The notes: a model not told the origin generated them from the sequence alone. A DNA stretch of 64,000 bases from Cerasicoccus sp. TK19100 (GCF_027257155.1 NZ_JAPWDU010000003.1:496001-560000); one strand, 5' to 3'; shown: positions 54,367-63,592, numbered from the stretch's first letter. Numbers and translations: made by a program.

Positions 54367-56616
54367 ATGAGTCGTTCCCCCACGATTGCCAGTCTCCTGT
54401 TGCTAGCTGCGGCACCCTTGTGCGCGGCGGGTGGGGATGCCTTTGCCGCAGGGGAGACGCTGAGCTGGCATGACACGCGCATGCTGATGGCCGAGTATTG
54501 CTTCGACTGCCATGGCGGGTTCCTGACGGAGGGTGGGGTGGACCTTGTCCAGACGCAGTTTGAGCGCACCGTCGCCGAGACGCCGGAAAAGTGGGAGAAG
54601 GTCGTTAAAGCGTTGCGAATTCACTACATGCCGCCGCTCGACCACCGGGAAATGCCGCCCGAGCACCGCGAGGCCCTGCTGCGCGCCGTGGACGCCCGCC
54701 TCCTACAGGTCGCGGAGAAATCCACGCCCGACCACGAGACGCTGCGCCGGCTGAATCGCTACGAGTTTGCCAACACGCTCAACGACCTGTTGCTGGTGGA
54801 CTTCCCCGCGCGTGAGCAATTGCCGGGTGATGACACCGGCTACGGTTTCGACAACAACGCCGACGTGTTGAAAGTTTCCCCGCTGCTCTTGGAGCGCTAC
54901 CTGAGCCTCGCGGCGGATGCCGCGGAGTGGGCGGTGCCGCTGCCCGCCAAGACGCGTGCGGATCGCTACGCGGGCAGCATGTTTGACGGCAGTGGCGGCG
55001 ACCGCGGCTCGGGCCAGAGCGTTTACGCGAGCGGTATGGAGCAGGCGGCCAAAATCGATCTCTCCTTGCCCGCGCGGGGTGTTTATCGGGTGAAGCTTCA
55101 TTTGGCGGGTGACCAGGCGGGCGATGAACCGGTCCGCGCGCGGGTCCATGGCCTGGGCGAGGCGCAGGTGGTCGACGCGCCTTCGGCCGACATCGGTGCG
55201 CCCACGATGGTCGAGCTGGAATTCTCGCAAAACCAGCCTGGCGAGCGCCGCCTCGCCGTCGAGCTGGCCAACGATTTTTATGACGAGCACGCGCCGCCGC
55301 CGAATGACCGCAACCTGGTCTTGGTTGCCATGGAGCTGGAGGGGCCGTTTCAAACCGAGGCCGACTTGATGACGCCGTTTCTGGAGCGTCACTTTGGTGG
55401 GCTGCCGGAAGCCGTCGCCCCCGCGCAGATGCGGCAGGGGATTCAGCGTTTCGCCAGCCGCGCCTTTCGCCGCCCGGTGACCGGTGAGGAGCTGAATTCG
55501 CTGTGGATGGTTTACCAGCAGGAACTCAAGCGGACGGATAATGACCCCCGCCGCGCCTTGCATGCGGTGATGGACACCGTCATGGCCTCGCCGAACTTCA
55601 TTTACCGCGTGGAGCCCGATGATGCGGCCAACGAATACGCGCTGGCCAGTTGGCTCTCGTATTACCTGTGGGGCTCGATGCCGGATGACCGCCTGTTCGA
55701 GCTCGCGCGCAAGGGCGAGCTGCGGGCGGGCCTCGACGCCGAGATCCAGCGCATGCTGCGCGACCCGCGTTCGCGTACGCTCACGGAAGAGTTCGCCGCG
55801 CAGTGGCTGCAGTTCCGTGATTTGCACAGCCTGCAAGTCGACCGCAAGACCTACCCCGACTACAACTGGCGGCTGCGCAACGCGATGTGGCAGGAGAACA
55901 CGCGCTTCTTTAAAGACCTGATCGCGCAGGACCGCTCGATTCTGCGGGTGCTCGATGCGGACTACACCTTCGTTAACGACATCCTGGCCGAGCATTACGG
56001 GCTCGCCGACAAGCCCGGGCGTGGCTTTAAGCGTGTCTCGCTGGCGGACACCAACCGGCGCGGCATGTGGAGCCAGGCTGGGGTGCTGACCGTTACCTCG
56101 CACCCCGACCGGACCAGCCCGGTGCTGCGGGGGAAGTTCATTCTGGAAAATTTACTCGGCATGGCCCCGCCTCCGCCCCCGGCGAACATCCCTTCGCTCA
56201 GCGCGGCCAATGACCACCCGACGCCCAAGGATTTCCGCGAAAGTCTGGCGCTGCACCGTGCTGATCCCAACTGCGCCTCCTGCCATAACATTCTGGACCC
56301 GATCGGTCTGGCGATGGAAGGCTACGACGGCATCGGTGCCGAGCGCGATGAGGCCGCCCCGGCCGAAACCTTGTTCGATGGCGCGGTGATCGACAGCCCC
56401 AGCGCGCTCGTGGCCTACCTCGTCGAGACGCGGCGCGAAGAGTTTGTGGCGACCTTTACCGAAAAGCTGGCGACTTACGCGACTGGCCGCGGAGTCAACT
56501 ACCGCGACCGCCCTGCTTTGGAGCAGATTGCCGCCGAAACCGCCGCGCAGGACTACCGCATCGGCGCGCTGATCACCGCCGTGGCCCGCCACTACGCCCC
56601 GGGCGGGGCGAACTGA
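54367..56616 (+). CDS. DUF1592-type multi-domain cytochrome c protein
   Basis: 749 aa with signal peptide MSRSPTIASLLLLAAAPLCA. Heme motifs CFDCH (C45-C48-H49) and CASCH (near C636). Domains in order: a PSCyt1-like N-terminal heme segment, DUF1587 (LNRYEFANTLNDLL), DUF1595, DUF1592 (SPNFIYRVEPDDAANEYALASWLSYYLWGSMPDD), DUF1588 (TSHPDRTSPVLRGKFILENLLGMAPPPPP, with the second heme site) and DUF1585 (FTEKLATYATGR). A planctomycete/verrucomicrobial architecture. Paired with DUF1552. Confidence 0.9.
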   Translation: MSRSPTIASLLLLAAAPLCAAGGDAFAAGETLSWHDTRMLMAEYCFDCHGGFLTEGGVDLVQTQFERTVAETPEKWEKVVKALRIHYMPPLDHREMPPEHREALLRAVDARLLQVAEKSTPDHETLRRLNRYEFANTLNDLLLVDFPAREQLPGDDTGYGFDNNADVLKVSPLLLERYLSLAADAAEWAVPLPAKTRADRYAGSMFDGSGGDRGSGQSVYASGMEQAAKIDLSLPARGVYRVKLHLAGDQAGDEPVRARVHGLGEAQVVDAPSADIGAPTMVELEFSQNQPGERRLAVELANDFYDEHAPPPNDRNLVLVAMELEGPFQTEADLMTPFLERHFGGLPEAVAPAQMRQGIQRFASRAFRRPVTGEELNSLWMVYQQELKRTDNDPRRALHAVMDTVMASPNFIYRVEPDDAANEYALASWLSYYLWGSMPDDRLFELARKGELRAGLDAEIQRMLRDPRSRTLTEEFAAQWLQFRDLHSLQVDRKTYPDYNWRLRNAMWQENTRFFKDLIAQDRSILRVLDADYTFVNDILAEHYGLADKPGRGFKRVSLADTNRRGMWSQAGVLTVTSHPDRTSPVLRGKFILENLLGMAPPPPPANIPSLSAANDHPTPKDFRESLALHRADPNCASCHNILDPIGLAMEGYDGIGAERDEAAPAETLFDGAVIDSPSALVAYLVETRREEFVATFTEKLATYATGRGVNYRDRPALEQIAAETAAQDYRIGALITAVARHYAPGGAN

Positions 56617-56659
56617 TTTCGCTTTTTATTTTAAAATAACTGGATATACTGCGTAGCTC

Positions 56660-58030
56660 ATGTCCACGCCCATCCCATCCCAAGCTTTGCACCGCCGCAC
56701 GTTTTTGCGGGGGCTGGGGTCGGTGGTGGCGTTGCCGTTGTTTTACTCGCTGCCTGGCAGTGCGCTGGCGGAGTCGCTAGCGCCGGCGGTGAAGCCGATT
56801 GGGCTGACTCCGGATGGCAAGCCGCTGCGAATGGGCTTCATTTACCACCCCAACGGCGTGATCAACGAGAACTGGTTTCCGGCGGCCACGGGGAAATTAT
56901 CCTCATTGCCGCCGACGCTGGAGCCGCTGGCCGGAGTCATTAACAACGTGCGCGTCGTTTCCGGGCTCAAGCACGACAAGGCGGCGGGCAATGGAGATGG
57001 CGCTGGCGATCACGCCCGCGCGAATGCCACGTTTTTAACCGGCATGCAGGCGCGCAAGACGGGCGGCGAAGACATCCAGATCGGCCAGTCTATCGACCAG
57101 GTGCTCGCGCGTAAGATGGACGGCGTCACCGATCTGCCGTCGATGGAGCTCTCGTGCAGTCGCCAGCGCAAGACGGGCTCTTGCGACAGCGGCTACAGCT
57201 GCGCCTACCAATATAATCTTTCCTGGCGCACGCCGACCACGCCCAACGTGCCGGAGGTCAACCCGAAGCAGGCCTTCGAGCGGATATTTGGCGCGAGCGA
57301 CCCAACCAAGCGCCGCCAGATCGAGGAGCGCTGGGCGCGCCGCCAAAGCGTGCTCGATGGTGTGCGCGACGACACCCGCCGCCTCTATCGCCAGCTTTCG
57401 GCTGAGGAGCGCGACAAGCTGGCCTCGTATTTGGAGTCGGTGCGCGCGGTGGAGAGCCGCATCCAGAGCAACCTGGAAATGCCGCGCCCACCCGAGGATT
57501 ACGAGCTGCCGGTGGGCATCCCGGCCGACTACAGCGAATACCTCGACGCGATGTTCGACATCATGGCGCTCGCGTTCGCCTCGGACTGCACCCGGGTGGC
57601 GACCTTTATGCTCGCGCACGACGGCAGTAACCAGATTTTCCCCGAGATCGATATTCGCAGCGGCCACCACAACCTGTCGCACCACGAAAACGACGGTAGT
57701 AAAATCGAGCAGCTCAAGAAGATCGACCGCTTTTACCTGGAGGCCTACGCGCGCTTTTTGGAAAAACTCGCGGCAACGCCCGATGGCGAAAACGGCCGCC
57801 TGCTCGACTCCTGCCTGCTGGTTTACGGCGGCGGCATCAGCGACGGCAACCGCCACAACCACGACAACCTGCCGGTGCTCCTCGCCGGCGAAACGAAAGC
57901 CATCGGCGGTGGCGAACACGTCCGCGTCAACCACGAGCCGATGTGCAATCTCTACATCGACTTGGCCGAGCGCTTCGGCGTGGGCATGCAGTCCTTCGGC
58001 GATAGCACCGGGCGCTTGCGGATGGCGTAG
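56660..58030 (+). CDS. DUF1552 protein, Tat-type signal
   Basis: 456 aa. N-terminus HRRTFLRGLGSVVALPLFYSL is a twin-arginine signal. The domain is alkaline-phosphatase-like in outline (FIYHPNGVINENWFP, SGLKHDKAAGNGDGAGDHARANATFLTG, ending in LLVYGGGISDGNRHNHDNLPVLLAG). It usually travels with DUF1592-type cytochromes, as here, 43 bases downstream. Substrate unknown, probably periplasmic. Confidence 0.88.
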   Translation: MSTPIPSQALHRRTFLRGLGSVVALPLFYSLPGSALAESLAPAVKPIGLTPDGKPLRMGFIYHPNGVINENWFPAATGKLSSLPPTLEPLAGVINNVRVVSGLKHDKAAGNGDGAGDHARANATFLTGMQARKTGGEDIQIGQSIDQVLARKMDGVTDLPSMELSCSRQRKTGSCDSGYSCAYQYNLSWRTPTTPNVPEVNPKQAFERIFGASDPTKRRQIEERWARRQSVLDGVRDDTRRLYRQLSAEERDKLASYLESVRAVESRIQSNLEMPRPPEDYELPVGIPADYSEYLDAMFDIMALAFASDCTRVATFMLAHDGSNQIFPEIDIRSGHHNLSHHENDGSKIEQLKKIDRFYLEAYARFLEKLAATPDGENGRLLDSCLLVYGGGISDGNRHNHDNLPVLLAGETKAIGGGEHVRVNHEPMCNLYIDLAERFGVGMQSFGDSTGRLRMA

Positions 58031-58059
58031 GAGCGGACGTTTTCCAGCGGAACGATTTC

Positions 58060-58157
58060 TTAACCACGAAGGACACAGAGAGCACTAAGTTGCTTTTATG
58101 GTTAAATACTAAGAATCGTCGCCAAAACCTTCGTGTCCTTCGTGCTCTTCGTGGTTA
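58060..58157. repeat. Inverted repeat TTAACCACGAAG...CTTCGTGGTTAA
   Basis: Left arm TTAACCACGAAGGACACAGA (from 58060) is mirrored by right arm TTCGTGCTCTTCGTGGTTAA (to 58157), about 50 bases apart, imperfect in the middle. In the 341-bp gap before infC; the remaining sequence holds an infC promoter candidate and a small hairpin (58298-58314). Confidence 0.6.
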
Positions 58158-58238
58158 AATTGTCCTGCCTCCAAGTCTTGTTGAGTCTCTGCTCAAATAT
58201 CGGTTGATTTGCGTCATTTTTATTTAACGCAAAAGTGA

Positions 58239-58267
58239 TTGAAAAAACTGGGCTGCCGGTCTTTAGT
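58239..58267 (+). promoter_or_regulatory. Candidate infC promoter
   Basis: TTGAAA, 17-base spacer, TTTAGT; the -10 box is weak. A TTCGTT-AGTTC-AACGAA hairpin (58298-58314) follows in the leader. Confidence 0.35.
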
Positions 58268-58371
58268 AGTAGTCTGATTTTTATGCCTAAGTATCCATTC
58301 GTTAGTTCAACGAACTCTAACCAAAGCGAGACCCCACGCGTTGGCGGCTCTCTGCGATCCACCGATTCTTA

Positions 58372-59031
58372 ATGGGAAAAGCGCCATTTGGAAGAGGACG
58401 CGGCCGCAATTTTAATCGCGGCCCACGCAAAAACGAACGCATCCGCGTGCCAGAAATCCGGGTCATCGGCCCGGACGGGAAGCAGGTGGGCGTCATGAAA
58501 ACCAAGGACGCCCTGGACTTGGCCAAGCAGGCCGGGCTGGACTTGTTGGAAGTTTCTCCGAACGCGCGCCCGCCGGTCTGCCGTATTCTGGACTATGGTA
58601 AGTTCCAGTACGAGCAGAGCAAGCGCGAGAAGGACAGCAAGAAGCACCAGGCCGCCACCCGCATGAAGGAGGTCAAGTTCCGCGTGCGTATCGAGGAGCA
58701 CGACTTCATGACGAAGCTCCGACGCGCCGAAGAATTTCTCGATCATGGCTCGAAGCTGAAGATCACCCTTATGTTCCGTGGCCGCGAAATGCAGCACCAG
58801 GACTTGGGTTTCGTGGTCGTCAAGCGCGCCATCGAGGATCTTAGCCACATTGGCCATTTGGACAGCCCGCCGAAATTGGTCGGACGCAACATCACCACCA
58901 CGATGTCGCCGCTGCCTGCCAATAAGAAGCAGCCGCTCAAATACAGCCACCACCACGGCGAAGATCCGGACGAGCACGACGACGAAGAGCACGAGCACGA
59001 CGAAGAGCACGACGAGCAAGAAAAGGAGTAA
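58372..59031 (+). CDS. infC: Translation initiation factor IF-3 with tail extensions
   Basis: 219 aa, longer than the usual 170-180. The IF3 N-domain ([49 protein letters not shown]) and C-domain ([14 protein letters not shown]...[10 protein letters not shown]-like) are intact. A basic N-terminal stretch precedes them, and the last 30 or so residues are His/Asp/Glu-rich ([20 protein letters not shown]). ATG start is not the rare AUU of many infC genes. No rpmI or rplT follows. Confidence 0.94.
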   Translation: MGKAPFGRGRGRNFNRGPRKNERIRVPEIRVIGPDGKQVGVMKTKDALDLAKQAGLDLLEVSPNARPPVCRILDYGKFQYEQSKREKDSKKHQAATRMKEVKFRVRIEEHDFMTKLRRAEEFLDHGSKLKITLMFRGREMQHQDLGFVVVKRAIEDLSHIGHLDSPPKLVGRNITTTMSPLPANKKQPLKYSHHHGEDPDEHDDEEHEHDEEHDEQEKE

Positions 59032-60068
59032 TGACCTTTCGCGCAGGCCAGCCCGACATGTCCTCACTCGCGTCGACGCTCCGCCGCCTTCATCTGAATC
59101 GCGTCATCTGGCTGATGATCGCCTGCATCGTTGTGGGCGCATCACTGGCCGATGCGGTGACGATCAATGGCCACCGTTACGTCTCGCTGCCCGATGTGGC
59201 CACCCGCTTTGGTATGGACCACTCGTGGCTGGTACGCGGCAAGGAGGCCCAAGTCGGCAGCCAGTGGTCGGACCTGCGCTTTACCCTGCACAAGCGGGAC
59301 ATCACCTACAACGGCGACAAGATCTACCTCGGTGCGCCGGTAGCCCTGCACAACGGTGTGCTGCACATTACCGAGGTGGACTACGAGCAAACGCTCAAGC
59401 CGCTCTTTTTCCCGCAGCAGTTCGACCCGAAGCCGAAGCTTTACCACATCGTGCTCGACCCCGGGCACGGCGGTAAGGACGGCGGTGCACAGAACCCCAG
59501 CCTCAAGCTGCAGGAGAAATACCTGGCGATGGACCTCGCCAACCGCGTGAAAAGCCGTCTCGAAAGATATGGCTACAAAGTCTCGCTGACGCGCACGACG
59601 GACAAGTATATCTCGCTCAGTGAGCGCCCGGCGATCGCCAACCGGCTCAATGCCGACTTGTTCGTGAGCCTGCACTTTAACGCCATTAACAACAGCAAGG
59701 TCGACGGCATCGAAACCTTTGTCATGACGCCGCCCGGCCATGCCTCGACGAATTCCACCAGCGCCGACAGCCGCAGCTACGCGGGTAACAAAGATGCGCC
59801 GTGGAGTCTCATGGCCGGTTATTATATCCAATCGGCAATGGTCGAAAAAACCCGGGCCGACGATCGCGGGCTTAAGCGCGCGCGCTTTGCGGTGCTCAAG
59901 TCACTGGAGTGCCCTGGCGTCCTGGTGGAAGGCGGCTTCGTGAGCCACCCAACCGAGGGGCGTAACATCGGCAGCTCGGCCTACCGTGACAAGCTGGCCG
60001 ACGCGATCGTCACCGGCATCCTCAATTACCAAAAGGCGATCAACCGCGCGCGCGGCATCGATTCATGA
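59031..60068 (+). CDS. N-acetylmuramoyl-L-alanine amidase
   Basis: 345 aa with an N-terminal membrane/signal segment (VIWLMIACIVVGASLADA). Residues about 45-135 form a small beta domain (HRYVSLPDVATRFGMDHSW, copper-amine-oxidase-N like), and the amidase_3 domain follows: HIVLDPGHGGKDGGA, a second zinc ligand Glu in KLQEKYLAMDLA, DLFVSLHFNAI and EGGFVSHP. Cuts peptidoglycan stem peptides. ATG overlaps the infC stop (TAATG). Confidence 0.92.
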   Translation: MTFRAGQPDMSSLASTLRRLHLNRVIWLMIACIVVGASLADAVTINGHRYVSLPDVATRFGMDHSWLVRGKEAQVGSQWSDLRFTLHKRDITYNGDKIYLGAPVALHNGVLHITEVDYEQTLKPLFFPQQFDPKPKLYHIVLDPGHGGKDGGAQNPSLKLQEKYLAMDLANRVKSRLERYGYKVSLTRTTDKYISLSERPAIANRLNADLFVSLHFNAINNSKVDGIETFVMTPPGHASTNSTSADSRSYAGNKDAPWSLMAGYYIQSAMVEKTRADDRGLKRARFAVLKSLECPGVLVEGGFVSHPTEGRNIGSSAYRDKLADAIVTGILNYQKAINRARGIDS

Positions 60069-60442
60069 ACGCGTCGCAACTGCTCTACATCGCCATTGGC
60101 GGCGCGCTGGGCGCAGTCAGCCGCGCGATGGTGGGGCATTGGCTGAAGTCGGATTTCCCCTGGCACACCTTTACGGTCAACGTGCTGGGCTCGTTCATTA
60201 TCGGGGTAATCTTGGGCTGGTTCAGCATCAAAAGCGACGCCCCCCACGCACTGCGTTTTCTTTTTGCGACGGGTTTTTGTGGGGCGTTTACAACGTTTTC
60301 CACGTTCAGCTTTGAGACGCTGGCCCTGCTGCAGGAGCAGCGCTGGGCGGCGGGCTTTGGCAACATCGCGCTCAACGTTGTCCTGTGCCTGGTCGCGACT
60401 TATTTCGGGATCAAGCTGGCCATCAGCCTGGGCAGCACCTAA
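60065..60442 (+). CDS. crcB: CrcB/Fluc fluoride channel
   Basis: 125 aa, four hydrophobic helices. GALGAVSRAMVGHW, VNVLGSFIIGV and the GFCGAFTTFSTFS segment are the dual-topology fluoride channel signature. Exports fluoride. Overlaps the amidase stop by ATGA, so it is the third gene of an infC-amidase-crcB unit. No fluoride riboswitch was seen. Confidence 0.94.
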   Translation: MNASQLLYIAIGGALGAVSRAMVGHWLKSDFPWHTFTVNVLGSFIIGVILGWFSIKSDAPHALRFLFATGFCGAFTTFSTFSFETLALLQEQRWAAGFGNIALNVVLCLVATYFGIKLAISLGST

Positions 60443-60452
60443 GTTCCGCGCC

Positions 60453-62111
60453 ATGCGTTTCTTTATCCACACCCTGTGCCTGCTCTTGGCGGTGAACCTC
60501 TTTGCGGTGGAGCCGCAACAAGTTGTGGTCGTCGCCAACGAAAACGACCCGGACTCGCTTGCCATTGCGGCGTATTACATGAGCAAGCGCAAGATCCCCG
60601 AGGCGAACTTAATCAAGATCGCGTGCTCCAAGGAGGAGCGTCTGAAGGGGGAGGAATTCATTGAGCAAATTTTCAATCCGCTCCGCGAAAAGCTGGTCGA
60701 AAAAAAGTGGCTCAATGCGGTGCTTTCCAACGATTACGACAGCGCCGGTCGCCGGAAAATGGTCCCCATGGGCCACAGCATCGGCTACCTGGTGCTGTGC
60801 CGACTGCCCTATCAGGTGGATGGCTATTCGGAGGCGACATTGAGAGGTTTGCCGAGTGATACTCAAGGCGCGATGGCCAACAGCCAGGCCTCCGTCGACA
60901 GCGAGCTGAATTACCTGGCCGTGGTCGACACCCCGCTGGCCGGCCCGGCCAAGAACCCGCTGTTCAAGCAAAAGACGCCCGACTACATGCAGCTCAACAG
61001 TATGGTGAAGGTTGCGCGGCTCGACGGGCCCAGCGTGGCCGCCGTGAAGCGCCTCATCGACAGCGCCCTCATTGGCGAGGCCAACGGATTGCGTGGCCGC
61101 GGCTACATCGACAAGGGCGGCCCGCATGCCCAGGGTGAAAAATGGATGGACGAGGCCATGGCCCAAATCAAGCAACTGGATTTCCCCGTGAGCCTCGATG
61201 AGAACAAGCCCCGCTTCCAGTGGACACACCAGTTAGACGCGCCGGCGATTTACTTCGGCTGGTGGACGCATCCGCCGGACGGCCCGTTTGAAGACCCGGA
61301 GTATCGCATGCCGCCCGGAGCCATCGCGATTCACATCAGTAGCTTTTCCGGACAGGCTTTGCGTCGGCCAAGCGCCCGCTGGACGGGTGCCTTTGTCGAG
61401 CGCGGTGTCGCGGCCACGGTGGGCAATGTTTACGAGCCCTACCTGCAACTGACGCACCAGCCCCACCTGTTCATGGAGGCTCTGGCCGACGGCATGCAAA
61501 CCGGCGATGCCGCGTATTACTCGATGCAGGTCTCGAGTTGGATGGGGATGTTTCTCGGTGATCCGCTATACCGGCCCTTTAAGGTGGGTTTAGCCAAACA
61601 ATTGGAGCGCCTCGACCCCACGGATGAGCTTGCCCAATATGTCGTCATGCGTGAGGCGGAGAAAATCCGCAAAGCCGAGGGCGACGATGCCGCATTTGCG
61701 TATCTGCGTCGGCAGTTTCACTACGCGCCCGGCCTCTCCATCGCTTACGAAATTGCCCTTGGGTGGCAGAAGCGGGACGAAAGCGAGAAGGCGATTGCCC
61801 AGCTGGAGTTTGTTTCGCAGATGACTTCCTTTACGCCCGAGAATGCCGGGCTGGCGTTCCAGATTTCCGAGCTGCTCATTACCCTAGGTGAGCGCAAAAT
61901 GGCCTACCCGATCATGCGCGCATTGGCCGAAGGGGCCAGCGTACGCGGTGAAAAGCTGGCGTTCCTTCCGCAGGCGATCCCGCTGGCCAACCAGTATGGT
62001 GACCGCGTGCTTGCCACCAAGTGGCAGGAAGAGCTGGCCGCCGAACGCCAGAAAATCAAAGAAGAAGCCGAGCGCCGCAAGGCCGCGCGCGAAGCCGCGA
62101 ACAAAAAATAA
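60453..62111 (+). CDS. TIGR03790-family exported protein
   Basis: 552 aa from ATG at 60453, signal peptide MRFFIHTLCLLLAVNLFA. VVVVANENDPDSLAIAAYYMSKRKIPEANLIKI is the family's typical opening. SVDSELNYLAV, HISSFSGQALRRPSARWTGAFVERGVAATVGNVYEPYLQLTHQP and SWMGMFLGDPLYRPFK follow. C-terminal repeats and a Lys/Ala/Glu tail end it. Family function is unknown. Confidence 0.85.
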   Translation: MRFFIHTLCLLLAVNLFAVEPQQVVVVANENDPDSLAIAAYYMSKRKIPEANLIKIACSKEERLKGEEFIEQIFNPLREKLVEKKWLNAVLSNDYDSAGRRKMVPMGHSIGYLVLCRLPYQVDGYSEATLRGLPSDTQGAMANSQASVDSELNYLAVVDTPLAGPAKNPLFKQKTPDYMQLNSMVKVARLDGPSVAAVKRLIDSALIGEANGLRGRGYIDKGGPHAQGEKWMDEAMAQIKQLDFPVSLDENKPRFQWTHQLDAPAIYFGWWTHPPDGPFEDPEYRMPPGAIAIHISSFSGQALRRPSARWTGAFVERGVAATVGNVYEPYLQLTHQPHLFMEALADGMQTGDAAYYSMQVSSWMGMFLGDPLYRPFKVGLAKQLERLDPTDELAQYVVMREAEKIRKAEGDDAAFAYLRRQFHYAPGLSIAYEIALGWQKRDESEKAIAQLEFVSQMTSFTPENAGLAFQISELLITLGERKMAYPIMRALAEGASVRGEKLAFLPQAIPLANQYGDRVLATKWQEELAAERQKIKEEAERRKAAREAANKK

Positions 62112-62132
62112 GGCGTGGATTGCTCCACGCCT
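62102..62132 (-). terminator. clpP terminator
   Basis: On the minus strand a 9-bp stem (AGGCGTGGA/TCCACGCCT, loop GCAA) is followed by TATTTTTTG. A good intrinsic terminator for clpP; its T run lies in the last codons of the convergent TIGR03790 gene. Confidence 0.75.
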
Positions 62133-62159
62133 CATTGGGATAAAATTTAATTCGCCGGC

Positions 62160-62780
62160 TTAGAGCGGGCCTTCGAAGATCGCGTCGGCCAAGCCGTATT
62201 CGATGGACTGTTGGGCGTTGAGATAGAAGTCGCGGTCGGTGTCCTTGCGAATTTTCTCGATGGATTGGCCGGAGGCACGGGCGAGGATGCTGTTGAGCTC
62301 TTCGCGGAGCTTTTCCATCTCCTCGGCCTGGATGTTGATATCGACTGCGGGAGCGACGATGCGGCCCATGATCAGCGGCTGGTGGATGAGCACGCGGGCG
62401 TGCGGGAACACGAAGCGACGGCCCTTGGTGCCACCGGACAGCAGAATGCTGCCCATCGAAGCGGCCATGCCGTGGACGATGCAGCTGATCGGCGAGCTGA
62501 TGATCTGCATGGTGTCATAGACAGCCATGCCTGCGGTGATCGAGCCGCCGGGGCTATTGATGTAAAACTTGATCTCCTCGCCGGGTTTCTCGGCCTCGAG
62601 GTAGAGCATTTTTTCCATGATGGTCTTCATGGACTCATCATTGACTTCGCCCCAGAGAAAAATCTTCCGCTCCTCGAGGAATTTTTTTTCCATCTGCAGC
62701 TGGATGCCGCCCTTACCGGCGTCTTTGCTCTTCTCGTCGTCGCAGTCAAAAAGTGGAGTTTTCGCTTTGGATTCGATCAT
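62160..62780 (-). CDS. clpP: ClpP protease subunit
   Basis: 206 aa from ATG at 62780. Catalytic Ser108 in HGMAASMGSILL, His133 in VLIHQPLIMG, and Asp within KDTDRDF. SPGGSITAGMAVYDTM is the substrate-channel signature. Forms the ClpAP/ClpXP tetradecamer. An N-terminal 27-residue extension is plausible to be a separate leader; an upstream longer ORF start was not used. Confidence 0.95.
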   Translation of the reverse strand: MIESKAKTPLFDCDDEKSKDAGKGGIQLQMEKKFLEERKIFLWGEVNDESMKTIMEKMLYLEAEKPGEEIKFYINSPGGSITAGMAVYDTMQIISSPISCIVHGMAASMGSILLSGGTKGRRFVFPHARVLIHQPLIMGRIVAPAVDINIQAEEMEKLREELNSILARASGQSIEKIRKDTDRDFYLNAQQSIEYGLADAIFEGPL

Positions 62781-62853
62781 GATGGGTAATGTGATGCGGA
62801 AAGCGCAGAATTTCCAATCAAAAAGGTGTTTTGCGGGTAAGTCTCTCGACCAT

Positions 62854-62878
62854 CGTAGCATAGGCGTCCCGCCTGTGC
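62854..62878 (+). repeat. GTAG-foot REP
   Basis: CGTAGCATAGGCGTCCCGCC, hairpin GCATAGGCG-TCC-CGCCTGTGC with one G-U-type pair. It lies between the RAYT 3' end and the clpP start, facing the opposite way from the two copies at 63541 and 63593. Confidence 0.85.
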
Positions 62879-62887
62879 CTTAAATCA

Positions 62888-63460
62888 TCACTTATCTTCA
62901 AGTTTTTCATCAATCCGATCAGTGCCGATCGCATCTTCCGCTAAATCGAGTCCCGCCTTGTTGGGATTCTCCAAAATGTATTCGCGGTAGTGCCGCAACT
63001 CAGCTTCATCCCGAATAATTCGACTGTAAGATTCACTCTGCCACACCGCGCCAGCACGTTCGGACGGCCGATTCAATCGCTTTGCCGTGAAGGATTTCCA
63101 TGAGTGAAGAATGTCCGATAGCGCATGGTTGATGAAGGGAAGCACGATCAGATGCACATGATTCGGCATGATCACCCAATGATCGAGATGGTAGCGTTTG
63201 CCATCGAAATGCTTCCGCGCGTTGGCGACGGTTTCAATCGCTGGCCTTTCGGAAAGCAGGCAACTGCCCATGCCAGCGTCGAGCCAGGTTTCCAAACGGG
63301 CGGGGAAACGCTCATCATAGGCGGCCTGCTGCTGGTCGGTGGTGGGTTGACCATGCTGTGCTAACCAGAGATCGCGTTCTTCGCGCCATTGCCGGAGTTT
63401 GGCGGCTGGGATGGAGTCAGCTAGCCGAAAGGTGACGAAATAGAGGGCGTCGTCCTGCCG
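62888..63460 (-). pseudogene. RAYT (REP-associated tyrosine transposase), N-terminus broken
   Basis: Y1/HUH transposase family. The HUH motif is WVIMPNHVHLIVLP; HSWKSFTAKRLNR, AVWQSESYSRIIRDE and YILENPNKAGL are typical RAYT blocks, the second with the catalytic Tyr. Read upstream of 63295 the frame continues as ALYFVTFRLADSIPAAKLRQ..., the normal N-terminal region, until TGA at 63463-63461, where RAYT proteins usually have a Trp (LPHW). No start codon lies between, so the gene is cut or decayed. Confidence 0.8.
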
Positions 63461-63540
63461 TCATTGAGGAAGGTTGCGATGGGTCGTTTCCAGTTCCTAG
63501 TGTGGATTAAAGAACACCGTTATGGAAATGATGGATTAGG

Positions 63541-63565
63541 GCACAGGCGGGAAGCCTATGCTACG
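63541..63565 (-). repeat. GTAG-foot REP
   Basis: Minus-strand CGTAGCATAGGCTTCCCGCC with one arm base changed. Direct repeat of the copy 52 bases downstream. Confidence 0.8.
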
Positions 63566-63592
63566 GGCGTGCGTTGGTTAGTTGGATTTGGG

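Noticed and set aside
58102-58362. Minus-strand 86-aa ORF upstream of infC
   Set aside because: It runs through the TTAACCACGAAG inverted repeat and shows no protein features; the sequence is better explained as repeat plus leader.
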